Shown: one piece after another, positions 34,519 to 43,685 of the stretch | Layout of the letters: each line of letters starts with the position of its first letter | Position numbering within the stretch: position 1 is the first letter of the stretch | Source of the DNA: Deltaproteobacteria bacterium | Lineage (GTDB): Bacteria; Bdellovibrionota_B; Oligoflexia; Oligoflexales; CAIYRB01 | Length of the DNA: 64,000 bases | NCBI GenBank assembly: GCA_016874735.1 | Contig: VGTI01000001.1 | Location: forward strand, 148,466 to 212,465 | Direction of reading: 5' to 3' | Program-made: the position numbers and the translations under genes | Notes under the pieces: generated by a model | Seen by the model: the letters and a program-made list of their open reading frames with translations, nothing else | Told to the model about the DNA's origin: nothing | The model's database searches: none

Positions 34519-35685
34519 ATGGTGATGAGTTATGAGTTCGAGGACAATGAAGAGCTGAGTTTAATGCGCCATACTGTGCGTAAATTTGCTGAAAATGAGA
34601 TCGCACCAAGGGCGAGGGAGTTGGATGAAAAAGAAGAGTTCTCGCTTGAGCTCACAGAACAGATGGGCGCTTTGGGCCTATTTGGTACCGTTGTGCCGCA
34701 TGAGTACGGCGGGCAAGGTATGGACTATATTTCCTATGTAGTGGCGGTCGAGGAACTAGCCAGAATTGACGGTTCACAGGCCGCGACTATCGCCGCTCAC
34801 AACAGTTTAGGCGCTGCTCCGCTATATTATTACGGGAACGAGGAGCAAAAACGTACCTATCTGCCCAGCTTATGTACCGGCGAGGGTCTTTGGGCTTTTG
34901 GCCTAACTGAGCCTGAGGCTGGAAGCGATGCTCAGGCTAGCAAGACCACGGCCACCTTTGACGAGACGCGGCAAGAATGGGTTATCAACGGTAGTAAACT
35001 TTGGATCACAAACAGCGCTAGCTCGATGACAAAGGGCATTACCGTTCAGGCAGTGACTGGGCGCCTTGCCAATGGGCGGCCTGAGCTGTCTTGTTTAATA
35101 GTACCGGCTGGGACACCTGGTTTAACGGCACGGGCTATGCATGGCAAGATGATGTGGCGCGCGTCAAATACGGGTGAACTCTACTTTGATAACGTGCGCG
35201 TTCCCGCCAAGAATATGCTCGGCACGCGTGGTCAGGGTTTCAAGATCATGATGGAAACTCTTGATAACGGACGTCTATCCATCGCTGCTATGGGCCTCGG
35301 TTTGGCCAAAGGTGCCTTGGATATGACACTCAAGTATGCCCAGGAGCGTCGTACCTTCGGCAAGGCGATCGCTCAACATCAGGCGGTGGGTTTCAAATTG
35401 GCAGAGATGGCCACGCGAATCGAGGCGGCAGAGAGTCTTCTCTACAAAGCAGCCTGGCTCAAGCAAAATCATAAGCCGTTTCAGAAGCTGGCCGCTATGG
35501 CCAAGCTCTATTGCTCTGAGGTGGCGGAGTATTGTGCGCGCGAGGGTCAGCAGACCTTTGGTGGTTATGGCCTTATGAAAGAGTATCCGATCGAACGTTT
35601 CTACCGTGATGCGGCTTTACTGCGGATTGGCGAGGGGACCAGTGAAATCCAGAGATTAGTGATTTCTCGTTACCTGGGCTGCTAA
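34519..35685 (+). CDS. acyl-CoA dehydrogenase
   Basis: This flavoenzyme oxidises acyl-CoA to trans-2-enoyl-CoA in fatty-acid or amino-acid breakdown. The 388-residue product has the family motifs L-T-E-P-E-A-G-S-D and W-I-T-N-S in the FAD region, R-R-T-F-G-K (about 277-282) and Q-T-F-G-G-Y-G, and the likely catalytic base Glu in I-G-E-G-T-S-E-I-Q near the C-terminus, the short/medium-chain arrangement. The substrate chain length cannot be fixed. GGAG precedes the start; ATG 34525 is an alternative. The neighbours do not form a beta-oxidation cluster. Confidence 0.92.
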   Translation: MVMSYEFEDNEELSLMRHTVRKFAENEIAPRARELDEKEEFSLELTEQMGALGLFGTVVPHEYGGQGMDYISYVVAVEELARIDGSQAATIAAHNSLGAAPLYYYGNEEQKRTYLPSLCTGEGLWAFGLTEPEAGSDAQASKTTATFDETRQEWVINGSKLWITNSASSMTKGITVQAVTGRLANGRPELSCLIVPAGTPGLTARAMHGKMMWRASNTGELYFDNVRVPAKNMLGTRGQGFKIMMETLDNGRLSIAAMGLGLAKGALDMTLKYAQERRTFGKAIAQHQAVGFKLAEMATRIEAAESLLYKAAWLKQNHKPFQKLAAMAKLYCSEVAEYCAREGQQTFGGYGLMKEYPIERFYRDAALLRIGEGTSEIQRLVISRYLGC

Positions 35686-35686
35686 A

Positions 35687-36703
35687 TTGACAGGGATCAA
35701 GCAACACTTAAAGATCTTCATCGCATGCGCTGTCTTTGGCGGCGCATTTGGATGTATTACTGACATTTTCAGTCGGCCTGCCAATTACGATAGCAGACCG
35801 TTAACAGTTCTTAATGCGTCTCTGTTTAATCAGAGGACTCCCAGTCGGCTGGTCAAGCGACCCTGGAAAGGAGACTGGGTGCTGCGACGTGATAGGCTGG
35901 AAATGATTGATCGTGACTTGCGTAATTCCCAGCCCGATATCGTTATGTTCCAGGAGAGTATGGAACGGATCGGTAGTGGAGCGGAGTCTGACAGTCGTAT
36001 ATTGGGTGCCGGCTCGTTGTCTGAATACGAATGGCGCCAACAGCAGATTAGTGAGTACGGAGACACCCAAGAAGCTGAGTCCATGGTAATAGCCGCCCGT
36101 CCACCACTCAAGTTTACCCTTAAGACTGACGGTCGTGGAGAGACGTGGACCATGGGTAGTGGTGGGTTCTTGATGACTACCACTCTCGAGTTTGAGAGTC
36201 AGCCTGTCGTGGTTTTTAACGTGCAGATGCCACCGGTAAATTCTGGTGCCTATGTATGGTATACATTCGTTCAGGAGCGTATTCTTGCCAAAATGCGTAA
36301 GGAGCAAATTTGTCCCAAGCGCGTGGTTGTTGGTGGCTACCTACCAGGTGACGAAACAAATAAGCGCTTCGCCGAATTTGTCAAAACCTTGCAGCTCAGA
36401 GATGCCTCGGCCGGGTTTTGCCAGGTGGCTTCCCGTTGTTACACGGCCACTCCGATCAATGATCTTTTTATGGCCACAGTAGGCGAGGAAGCGCCGTCGC
36501 GCGTGGACAAAATATTTGCCCATGTATCAGCGAATATTTTTTCAAGTGGCAAATTCTTCGAAGATTCTGATGCAACCGATCATTATATTCGTGAGTTTGG
36601 GATCAATAAATTATGGCCGACCCAACGTTTTGGGTGGAAAACCCAGTTAAGAATGGCGCGTTGTACTAGCTCAGAAATCGAACAATATCAGCAATTGCCC
36701 TAA
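35687..36703 (+). CDS. exported protein with degenerate endonuclease/exonuclease/phosphatase (EEP) fold
   Basis: The 338-residue product starts at TTG 35687, one base after the acyl-CoA dehydrogenase stop, because no other start precedes the signal sequence. A-F-G-C23 looks like a lipobox. EEP landmarks are N43 (L-N-A-S), P83-D-I-V-M-F-Q-E90 with the metal-binding Glu, R272-V-D-K-I and T297-D-H299. Two catalytic motifs are altered: the usual G-D-F-N reads G216-G-Y-L219, and the T-H-x site reads F-N-V-Q-M. It may be a sphingomyelinase- or DNase-like relative with lost or changed activity. Confidence 0.6.
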   Translation: MTGIKQHLKIFIACAVFGGAFGCITDIFSRPANYDSRPLTVLNASLFNQRTPSRLVKRPWKGDWVLRRDRLEMIDRDLRNSQPDIVMFQESMERIGSGAESDSRILGAGSLSEYEWRQQQISEYGDTQEAESMVIAARPPLKFTLKTDGRGETWTMGSGGFLMTTTLEFESQPVVVFNVQMPPVNSGAYVWYTFVQERILAKMRKEQICPKRVVVGGYLPGDETNKRFAEFVKTLQLRDASAGFCQVASRCYTATPINDLFMATVGEEAPSRVDKIFAHVSANIFSSGKFFEDSDATDHYIREFGINKLWPTQRFGWKTQLRMARCTSSEIEQYQQLP

Positions 36704-37308
36704 TTCGTATTGATTGCTAAGCCCCCTGCTATTTCCAGTCCTGCTAACTTGGAACTATTCACACCACGCCATCTATCGACTCGTAGATTGATCATTACGT
36801 CGCGGCTTATCGTATGGATGAGCTGAACGAATATGCCCGCGCCGATTTCTGCTGGATAGATAGGATCGCGAAGAGGCGGCAGCTTGCCACTACGTGACGG
36901 TAGCAAGTATGAAATCTTAACACCCAGTGATCCGTAAAAGGGATGCGAAATGCGAAAGACGCGCGCTGATTCATGGTGTAACGAAAAAATTGCTAAAGTC
37001 CGACTTGGTGCCTGTACCGCCTCCGTGCTCACTCGATCAAATGTTCGTAGGCCGCCACCTAGGGCCATCATCCAAGTGGAGTTAACGATATGGATGTAGC
37101 TTAGGTTCGGCTGTAAGTTTCCTGGTCTTAGGCTTAATTGCGCCCATGCCTCCGGATAGTTTTGAGCAAATTCCAGTCGAACATATGATTTCTGAAAGGG
37201 ATTAGGATCATAGGTGCCATCGGTCTCCGCCAGGCATTCACCTGATAGGAAAAGTAGAAAGCAGAGTGAAAAACGTTTGAACCTCACTTTTTGCCTCTTC
37301 AAAGCCAT
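36700..37308 (-). CDS. putative outer-membrane beta-barrel protein
   Basis: The product (202 residues from ATG 37308, where AAGGA lies five bases upstream; ATG 37311 is adjacent) has a signal peptide ending near C-L-A-E and alternating polar/hydrophobic strands (Y-V-R-L-E-F-A, W-A-Q-L-S-L-R, M-I-N-L-R-V-D-R-W) ending A-G-G-L-A-I-N-T-N. This fits a small outer-membrane barrel, but no family is recognised. Its stop overlaps the convergent EEP-fold gene by 4 bp. It is divergent from the O-antigen-ligase-like gene. Confidence 0.6.
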   Translation of the reverse strand: MALKRQKVRFKRFSLCFLLFLSGECLAETDGTYDPNPFQKSYVRLEFAQNYPEAWAQLSLRPGNLQPNLSYIHIVNSTWMMALGGGLRTFDRVSTEAVQAPSRTLAIFSLHHESARVFRISHPFYGSLGVKISYLLPSRSGKLPPLRDPIYPAEIGAGIFVQLIHTISRDVMINLRVDRWRGVNSSKLAGLEIAGGLAINTN

Positions 37309-37397
37309 CATGATCCTTCAAATGGAATTGCTGTTCTAGAGAATTATCGCATACCATCAGTGGAGACCATTCAAGTTTTCACACTGGAGTGCTTTAA

Positions 37398-38783
37398 GTG
37401 GCAAATAGGGCGGGTAGAGCTATTACAATTGCAATGGGATTGGCACTACTTGCGACCACCCTGCCGATATTTGCTGGATATACTTTCGCCTGCGCTGTCC
37501 TGACCTTATTAATTATGACTGGTTTTTGGCGACTCCTTACGCTTAACCTGCGGAGTCTACCAAGTTCGATTAATCCTCCAAACGCTGCAGTTATGCAGCA
37601 CGCTTTCGCTGTACTTCGTCCACTGACCTTTGGTTGTTTGGGGCTTGTGGGAGCACATTTTCTAGCAGCATTTTTGGGCGTGTTTTTATCGCCGTGGACG
37701 CAGCCTATCGGTCCTTCACTAGCTGTCTGGAGTCATACTGCGGTTAAGTATGGGTTGCTGTGGTGTACTTTGAGTGCGGGAGTAATTGCGGCAAGTTTCT
37801 ATGGTTGGCGACTGAAACATGCGGGCAGATTAATGTTTTGGTGGCTTTTAGCACTTTTTGTCTACGTGCTTTTCCAGCATTGGACGGGGATCGATTGGGT
37901 GCATGGATTCCATGCCCGCCTGGGACCCCATAGGTTCGCCTATGGAGTTTACCGAGTATCCGGTTTTATGGGGCATCCATTGACCTTCGCTTACAATCTT
38001 ATGTTGGTATGTTTGGTTTCATTAGCGCTTTGTTGGTATCAAGTAAATAGCACTGACAAGCATCGCGTATGGTGGTTCGGTTGCTTTGTTTTGTCACTTT
38101 GTATGCTTTTGATCTCCGGCTCGCGATTTGTGCTCATTGTCATTGGGGCTACCATTCTCATTTGTGAAGGTCGTCGACTATGGCAACTAAAGTCGCGCAT
38201 AGTACCGATTGTTATCGGAGTTTTCGCAATTCTTTGGTTAGAGGGATCTGCTCTGTCGCGATTTACTGAGATTTTTTCTGACAATCAAACCTTAGAGGAG
38301 CGATTTCCGCGTCTTGTCTTCTGGAAGTTGCATTGGCGCATGTTTATGGAAAATCCGATTACCGGAGTTTCGCGATCGGGTCTGCAAGATGCCATGCAGG
38401 CCTACTTCGTAAGTATCGGAAAACATGATACAGTATATGAAGCTCATAACCTTTTCCTACAGTATCTTGCCGACACCGGCCTAGTCGGCTTTGCCGGTCT
38501 TGCCATCTGGATTATCGGGTTGATGATTGGCTGGCGTCGCTTGTCTCCGGCAAGCTCCAAAGGTGTGAGCTATCTCGCCGTCGCCACCTTTATTTCTGCG
38601 CTCATGCAAAATAATCTAAGAGACTCTGCCTTCGTTTATGCTCTTTGGTTTTTCCTCGGTGCCCTCGTAGTCGACGTATCAATGGAAAAATTGAATCCAG
38701 TGGACCCGCCGCTAAATGACGGAAAATCGCCTCAAAATTTCATCTCAGGAGCGCATTCAGCGCATTCTAGTGCGCGTTTGTGA
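37398..38783 (+). CDS. O-antigen ligase/polymerase-like membrane protein (Wzy_C type)
   Basis: The 461-residue product has about ten to twelve predicted transmembrane helices. The long-loop hallmark of O-antigen ligase/Wzy polymerases is visible in the C-terminal half: F-M-G-H-P-L-T-F-A-Y (about 194-203), S-G-S-R-F-V-L (about 234-240) and the E-A-H-N-L-F-L-Q-Y-L-A-D-T-G-L-V-G motif (about 347-363). It would transfer or polymerise a surface glycan. No other glycan gene is adjacent. GTG 37398 has GGAG eight bases upstream. The PilZ gene begins inside its last 68 bp. Confidence 0.82.
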   Translation: MANRAGRAITIAMGLALLATTLPIFAGYTFACAVLTLLIMTGFWRLLTLNLRSLPSSINPPNAAVMQHAFAVLRPLTFGCLGLVGAHFLAAFLGVFLSPWTQPIGPSLAVWSHTAVKYGLLWCTLSAGVIAASFYGWRLKHAGRLMFWWLLALFVYVLFQHWTGIDWVHGFHARLGPHRFAYGVYRVSGFMGHPLTFAYNLMLVCLVSLALCWYQVNSTDKHRVWWFGCFVLSLCMLLISGSRFVLIVIGATILICEGRRLWQLKSRIVPIVIGVFAILWLEGSALSRFTEIFSDNQTLEERFPRLVFWKLHWRMFMENPITGVSRSGLQDAMQAYFVSIGKHDTVYEAHNLFLQYLADTGLVGFAGLAIWIIGLMIGWRRLSPASSKGVSYLAVATFISALMQNNLRDSAFVYALWFFLGALVVDVSMEKLNPVDPPLNDGKSPQNFISGAHSAHSSARL

Positions 38784-39507
38784 GGCGAAAATACCACTGG
38801 TGCTGCGGGTGATTGGAGCAAACTCAGCTATTGCCATCAAAGCACGAGCTCATGAGATCGGCGCTGATGCATCAGGACGTCGGTTCGTTGGGTTTAGTGG
38901 TGTTTCAAAAGCCGGGATAGAGATGATTGAAGTCGGTGGCGGTTTGCAAGTTGAGTTCGCTACCATGGCGACTAAAATCATGTTTTCAACACCGATTCTG
39001 GAGCGTGGAACATCCTGGGTCCGTGTTGGTTTCCCCAAGACATTGGTTAGTTTGGAGCGGAGAAGCTCCGACAGATACCTTTGTCGTGATCATTTAATGA
39101 GCTTTTTGAGCTTCAGTCTTTGGGGTCCAAAGGTAAGCGATGTGATCAGCCCGCCCTTTTACGAGCATCAATTTCAACCAGCATCCATGGTGCCGATAGC
39201 CGACATAAGCGCTGGAGGTGTTTGTATTGTTACTAGGTTTCCATCCCTCTGTAATGAGCTTTTTCGCGGCGTAGTTGATAAGCAGGCGCACTTACATATG
39301 CCTATGCAGCCATCAATTCCTGTCGAGGCTGAAGTGCGCTGGATCAAGAAGATTAAAGAACATATGACTCAGGTCAATACCGATACGCCAATTTCTCTAT
39401 ATTCCCGGCATTACCGACTTGGGATTCAATTCAGAGATCCAAGTGACAGTTTTAAGCTTGCTATCAAGCAGTTCACACAGCAGCTCGCGTTGAAGGATGC
39501 AATTTAG
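38716..39507 (+). CDS. PilZ-domain protein (YcgR-like N-terminal region)
   Basis: The 263-residue product has an N-terminal YcgR-like region (1-105) and a PilZ domain with L-E-R-R116-S-S-D-R120 and D163-I-S-A-G-G168 (the D-x-S-x-x-G motif), which binds c-di-GMP in characterised relatives. It overlaps the O-antigen-ligase-like gene by 68 bp and precedes a lipoprotein gene by 27 bp, so c-di-GMP may control glycan assembly or secretion. This link is positional inference. Confidence 0.8.
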   Translation: MTENRLKISSQERIQRILVRVCEAKIPLVLRVIGANSAIAIKARAHEIGADASGRRFVGFSGVSKAGIEMIEVGGGLQVEFATMATKIMFSTPILERGTSWVRVGFPKTLVSLERRSSDRYLCRDHLMSFLSFSLWGPKVSDVISPPFYEHQFQPASMVPIADISAGGVCIVTRFPSLCNELFRGVVDKQAHLHMPMQPSIPVEAEVRWIKKIKEHMTQVNTDTPISLYSRHYRLGIQFRDPSDSFKLAIKQFTQQLALKDAI

Positions 39508-39534
39508 TCGGCCATTTTAGTTGGAGATAAAGCG

Positions 39535-40449
39535 ATGGTAACGTCCAAAAAGTTACACTCACGCCTAAGGAGGCTGACTATACCTGCGATTGGTGGTCTG
39601 CTTCTCTCTAGTTGCACCATGGTGCAAAAGTTCACCAAAAAAGAGCAAGCCATCACTGAGCCTCTGGCGGTTAGCAAAGATGATACCAAACACGGAGCGG
39701 CCGAGCATGCCTCAGGTGAATCGACAGCCAAGGATGAGCGGGATTTGAAGGTGGCAAAACTCTGGGCCCGCGTTGATGAATTAGAAGAGGAAGTTTTGCG
39801 TCAAAAGGAGCGGATCGTCATCCTCGAGCGAGGATTAACACTTGGTTTGGTTCCTGACGAATTAAAATACCCCGAGCGCTCAAAGAAGCCGAAGACGGTT
39901 GTTGTGTCAGTGCATCCTGAGACAGCCGAGAAAAAATCAGTTGATTTAGAGAAAACAGTACCGGATCTCCCGCCTCCGTCAACTGATCCGGAAGCTCCCC
40001 AGCTTAAGATCACTAAGGTGGCTGACGGAGACAGAAAAGGATCTCCGTCAACAGCACCTGATCACGAGGAGTATGAGTTGGCAGTTGCAGCAGCCCATGA
40101 CAGCTTTCGCTCAGGCCGCTACGGTCGCGCGATTGTTGAATACGCGGCAATAGGAAAGAAATTTGGTGAGCAGATAGACGCTGCCATGCATCAGTACTGG
40201 ATTGCGAAATGTTGGGCAAATTTAAAGGAGTTTAACACAGCACGACAGCTACTCGTAGAGTTTTTGAAAAAGCATGGTGATAGTCCGTGGGCACCGCGTG
40301 CAAGGCTGGATCTTGGAAGGGTTGAGTGGCAGATGGGCCTGAGGGAGTCGGCGTTGGCTACATTTAAGTCAGTCATTCAGAAGTACCCGCTGGCTGATGC
40401 GGCTGAGATGGCTCGCATGGAATTAGAGAGTTTAGATAAGAAGCTTTGA
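39535..40449 (+). CDS. coiled-coil/TPR lipoprotein (CpoB/YbgF-like)
   Basis: The 304-residue product has a lipoprotein signal L-L-S-S-C27. Then come a charged linker, a coiled coil (about 70-100, V-D-E-L-E-E-E-V-L-R), a Pro-rich stretch (about 140-160) and TPR repeats at the C-terminus (about 190-300, with A-A-H-D-S-F-R-S-G-R-Y and A-R-L-D-L-G). CpoB-type proteins couple the Tol-Pal system to cell-wall synthesis, but no tol-pal genes are here. GGAG precedes the start. The LysM gene starts at about its stop. Confidence 0.75.
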   Translation: MVTSKKLHSRLRRLTIPAIGGLLLSSCTMVQKFTKKEQAITEPLAVSKDDTKHGAAEHASGESTAKDERDLKVAKLWARVDELEEEVLRQKERIVILERGLTLGLVPDELKYPERSKKPKTVVVSVHPETAEKKSVDLEKTVPDLPPPSTDPEAPQLKITKVADGDRKGSPSTAPDHEEYELAVAAAHDSFRSGRYGRAIVEYAAIGKKFGEQIDAAMHQYWIAKCWANLKEFNTARQLLVEFLKKHGDSPWAPRARLDLGRVEWQMGLRESALATFKSVIQKYPLADAAEMARMELESLDKKL

Positions 40450-40463
40450 AAGAAGGGCAGATC

Positions 40464-41960
40464 ATGATGTCGCGGGCGATTGCCAAAACGGTCACAATTC
40501 TGCTTTCAGCGGTGTTTATGGCTGAGGTGTGCCTTGCTGTCGATCCGCTCGATCAGGCCACGCCTAAAGACAATTTGGACACTGCTTTGGATTCCGATGA
40601 AGCCGCGACAGGAATCCCAAAGGCAACGTATCTCATTGCACCAGTGGTTAACCCTAAGTTGACGGAGGCGGCAACGGCAGCTCCGCCTGTAGTCGATCCG
40701 CTTCTCGATCTTCCCGAACTCTCCAATCAAGTTGACGATGTCCCCGTTGGAGATTTTGGAACACCACCTCTTGGAAACAATTTTGCGGGCGCACCGCCGC
40801 TTCCCGGAACTATGCGGTTGCTTGCTGATGGTGAAGCTCCTGAGGATTATACAATCGAAGAGGGTGACACACTCATAGACATTTGCGATCAGTTGCTGGA
40901 CGAACCAGGTTACTGGCCTAAGTTGTGGGCGCTCAACCCCGAGATCAAGAACCCGCATTTTATTTTTCCGTTTATGCGCCTTAGGTTTTATCCCGGTGAT
41001 GATGATGTGCCACCCTACTTACAGGTTGTGTCTGAGGAGGACGTGGTACCTATCGATAAAGAAGACCTTGAGGAAAAGCAGCTGATTTCCGAACAAGTAG
41101 ATCAGAATGCAAGGAGTATTAGAGAACGACGTCCGCAATTAGAAGACGATGCTGGTAATCCTGAAAAGCTTGTAATGCCCGTAGTAAAGGCATTTCAACG
41201 TGTGTTCCTAGGTCTTGTAGGTTTGGATCAAGTGGATGATCTCTCGCCACAACCGATGATGGGAGGGCGCATTTTTGTTGGATCTACCATGACCTTAAAT
41301 GTCCCGATGTTTATTTATGGCGAAGAAGTAGATCCGATGGGAGTCGTTTTAGCTGGCCGTCTTGGCGGATTTTCCGTTGGTCAAGGCGAGGAGGTCATTG
41401 TTGAGGCGGAGAAGGGTTTACAGGCGGGGGCGACTTACACGATTTTGCGTGACACCGGTAAAGTTGAGAGCGCTCGGAAGGATGAAAGAGTTGGATACAG
41501 GTATGAATACGTAGCGCAAATTCGACTCGATCGTGATGTAGGTGATGGAAAATTTCGTGGGATAATTCAGGCGAGTCGGCTCGGTGTTATGACGGATGAC
41601 ATCCTGGTTCCCCTAATAAAGACCGAGAGAATAATCCCAAACGAGGATAATTCTGGCGGCAGTCAAGCCGTACAGGCTTCAATTATTGCCTGGGAGAATC
41701 AGGAGCAAGAAAATGGAGCGCGCGGAAATTACGCAGCGATTGATATCGGCCGCAACGGTAATGTGAACGTAGGATCAGTGTTATCTGTCTATTCAACTCC
41801 AGGTTATCTAATCGGTGACCTCAGTGCGCTATCTGACGTCATTGATTACAAACTGACGGGAGTGATTCGGATTATCGACGTAACGGACGTTGCGGCTGTG
41901 GGTTATGTGATTCAGAGTACCTCCGAGTTGCGGGTGGGAGACCTGACATTCAAACCCTAA
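40464..41960 (+). CDS. exported LysM-domain protein
   Basis: From ATG 40464 (AAGG seven bases upstream) the product has about 498 residues with a signal peptide (about 1-25). A LysM domain (about 129-178, starting Y-T-I-E-E-G-D-T-L-I-D-I and ending with the W-A-L-N-P-E-I-K-N-P repeat motif) can bind peptidoglycan or chitin-like glycans. The remainder (about 200-498) is beta-rich and unrecognised. The gene closes the ligase-PilZ-lipoprotein run and is followed by a terminator. Confidence 0.8.
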   Translation: MMSRAIAKTVTILLSAVFMAEVCLAVDPLDQATPKDNLDTALDSDEAATGIPKATYLIAPVVNPKLTEAATAAPPVVDPLLDLPELSNQVDDVPVGDFGTPPLGNNFAGAPPLPGTMRLLADGEAPEDYTIEEGDTLIDICDQLLDEPGYWPKLWALNPEIKNPHFIFPFMRLRFYPGDDDVPPYLQVVSEEDVVPIDKEDLEEKQLISEQVDQNARSIRERRPQLEDDAGNPEKLVMPVVKAFQRVFLGLVGLDQVDDLSPQPMMGGRIFVGSTMTLNVPMFIYGEEVDPMGVVLAGRLGGFSVGQGEEVIVEAEKGLQAGATYTILRDTGKVESARKDERVGYRYEYVAQIRLDRDVGDGKFRGIIQASRLGVMTDDILVPLIKTERIIPNEDNSGGSQAVQASIIAWENQEQENGARGNYAAIDIGRNGNVNVGSVLSVYSTPGYLIGDLSALSDVIDYKLTGVIRIIDVTDVAAVGYVIQSTSELRVGDLTFKP

Positions 41961-42002
41961 TTTGACTGATATTTACCGTATATCTGGATGGTTCGGCGAT
42001 GG

Positions 42003-42026
42003 CCACGGATGTCCGTGGTGTTTTTT
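42003..42026 (+). terminator. intrinsic terminator after the LysM gene
   Basis: CCACGG (42003-42008) pairs with CCGTGG (42013-42018) around a four-base ATGT loop, followed by a T6 run after TG. It separates the glycan/LysM run from dprA. Confidence 0.85.
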
Positions 42027-42064
42027 ACAGTGAGGATGCAGAGTGAGGCGCAAGGGAGGGCTTT

Positions 42065-42988
42065 ATGAGCTACCGCGCACTTGCTGTGATGACCCACGTG
42101 GCTTCTCAACTGATATATCGCTGGATTCCTTGCCCCGATCCATGTGGGTTTGCCATCACGACGCAGCTCGATGTGGACCGAGCCTCGGTCTCTGATTGGC
42201 GGGATTTCATCGTTTTCTTGGTGAAGAGTCTAGACTACGTACAGTCCTGGTGGGCCGTTTACCAAAGGATAACCCGCGATCAAGGGGATCGGTTGGCGCA
42301 GGCTATTGCCTCACATATAAAGGTGGCAAAGGCGGCCGGTGCTCACTATATTGTTTTCGGCGATCATGATTACCCGTCCGCGTTGCTGCATATCAGTGAT
42401 CCCCCTCTGGGTCTCACTTTTACGGGTGACGCCTCTCTGCTCAGACGTCAGTCGGTGAGCGTGGTAGGATCGCGGAAGGCGTCACCATTCGCCGTCCATC
42501 AAAGCTACATGGTCGGAGCTCGGTTTGCGGAGCACGGTATTGTTGTAGTCAGTGGGGGCGCCTTTGGCTGTGACATAGCATCGCACTTTGGTGTGCTCGC
42601 CAGTGGTGTTGTCTCTGCGCCAGCTATCTGTGTATTTGCCGGAGGGCTTAGTTGTCTCTATCCACGTTCCAATCAAGGAGTTTTCGCCAAATTGCAGCGT
42701 CGTTCGGGCCTGATGCTGACGGAGCGGCTTTGGGATGCTCCCTGCCGTCCGCGCGATTTTACGGCGCGCAATAGGATCATAGCCGGATTATCGCGCACCA
42801 CCCTGGTCATGCAGGCGGCTCAGCGGTCAGGGGCCCTGGTGACTGCCAGGCGCGCCCTTGACCAGGGAGCTGACGTTCTGGTACTCCGCCATCCGTCTGA
42901 TGATATCCGCGCACAAGGGAGCCAAACGCTACTGGCGGAGGGGGCTCCTGGCTTTGATGATGCTGCCGATCTTGAGCCTTGGGTGTGA
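42065..42988 (+). CDS. dprA: DNA-processing protein DprA
   Basis: DprA loads RecA onto incoming single-stranded DNA during transformation. The 307-residue product has the Rossmann-like DprA core: S-V-V-G-S-R-K-A-S (about 138-146), V-V-S-G-G-A-F-G-C-D-I-A-S-H, L-Y-P-R-S-N-Q and F-T-A-R-N-R-I-I-A-G-L-S. The canonical C-G-x-D-x-x-Y-P motif is weakened to G-G-L-S-C-L-Y-P. GGGAGGG precedes ATG 42065. The dprA-smg-topA order is common in proteobacteria. Confidence 0.92.
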   Translation: MSYRALAVMTHVASQLIYRWIPCPDPCGFAITTQLDVDRASVSDWRDFIVFLVKSLDYVQSWWAVYQRITRDQGDRLAQAIASHIKVAKAAGAHYIVFGDHDYPSALLHISDPPLGLTFTGDASLLRRQSVSVVGSRKASPFAVHQSYMVGARFAEHGIVVVSGGAFGCDIASHFGVLASGVVSAPAICVFAGGLSCLYPRSNQGVFAKLQRRSGLMLTERLWDAPCRPRDFTARNRIIAGLSRTTLVMQAAQRSGALVTARRALDQGADVLVLRHPSDDIRAQGSQTLLAEGAPGFDDAADLEPWV

Positions 42989-43120
42989 TTCCTGGAACTA
43001 TTCCTGACTCCCAATCGATAGTGATGCGTGGGGTCACGGCGGCAGGGTGACTTGCAACATGGATCCTTAGCTGCTATGCCGAGAATAGGACGGAGTGCAC
43101 TAAGCGGAGTTGGGGGGGTG

Positions 43121-43621
43121 ATGACGGAGGTACAAGGGTCAGTACAGCAGGAATGGTGGCAAGCTGTGCGTAGCATCGCCGAACTCGTGCACCGACAAGG
43201 TATCCAGCCGGACGATGATCGCCAAATTCGTGCTCAGTTGGTTGAGCAGGGTTACTCCGAGGCTGGCATCTGCCAGGCCCTGGACTGGATGGATCGGGCG
43301 GCGCTTTCAGGCAACCTCTCAGATTCATTGGCAATGATTCAGGACACAACAACCTATCTGCGCGTCGAACATGTGCTCGAGCAGGTCTCCGTTCATCCTC
43401 AACTACTTCGGGCGGTGACCACATGTAGGCAGCGAGCTTGGTTGCAGTCCGATGTTGCCGAACGCCTACTTGAGGGACTAAGAGTGATGGACTCTCGGGA
43501 TTGGGATCGGCAGGAGATTGATGGATTCCTGGCGGATGTTTTAGGGGTGTCTGTGCCCAGTTTAGCCGGGCTCAGTTTAGAGTCGTTACTGAGGCGATGG
43601 CCTCGCGATCGGTACAATTGA
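43121..43621 (+). CDS. smg: Smg/DUF494-family protein
   Basis: The product (166 residues from ATG 43121) matches the Smg pattern: Q-P-D-D-D-R-Q-I-R-A-Q-L-V-E-Q-G-Y and I-C-Q-A-L-D-W-M near the start, and L-L-E-G-L-R-V-M-D with E-I-D-G-F-L-A-D-V-L at the end. Smg-family function is not established. Position between dprA and topA supports the assignment. The start is chosen for the G-rich ribosome site just before it; an earlier in-frame ATG at 43028 would add a poorly conserved tail. Confidence 0.7.
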   Translation: MTEVQGSVQQEWWQAVRSIAELVHRQGIQPDDDRQIRAQLVEQGYSEAGICQALDWMDRAALSGNLSDSLAMIQDTTTYLRVEHVLEQVSVHPQLLRAVTTCRQRAWLQSDVAERLLEGLRVMDSRDWDRQEIDGFLADVLGVSVPSLAGLSLESLLRRWPRDRYN

Positions 43622-43624
43622 AAT

Positions 43625-43640
43625 CGTGATAACGTGATAA
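43625..43640. repeat. tandem CGTGATAA repeat in the topA leader
   Basis: CGTGATAA occurs twice in direct tandem (43625-43632 and 43633-43640), about 45 bases before the topA ATG. It could be an operator, but two copies of an 8-mer may also be chance. Confidence 0.35.
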
Positions 43641-43685
43641 CTTATGCGGCAGTGGCAGCTAGAAGATCGGAGTGAGTAAGCGATC

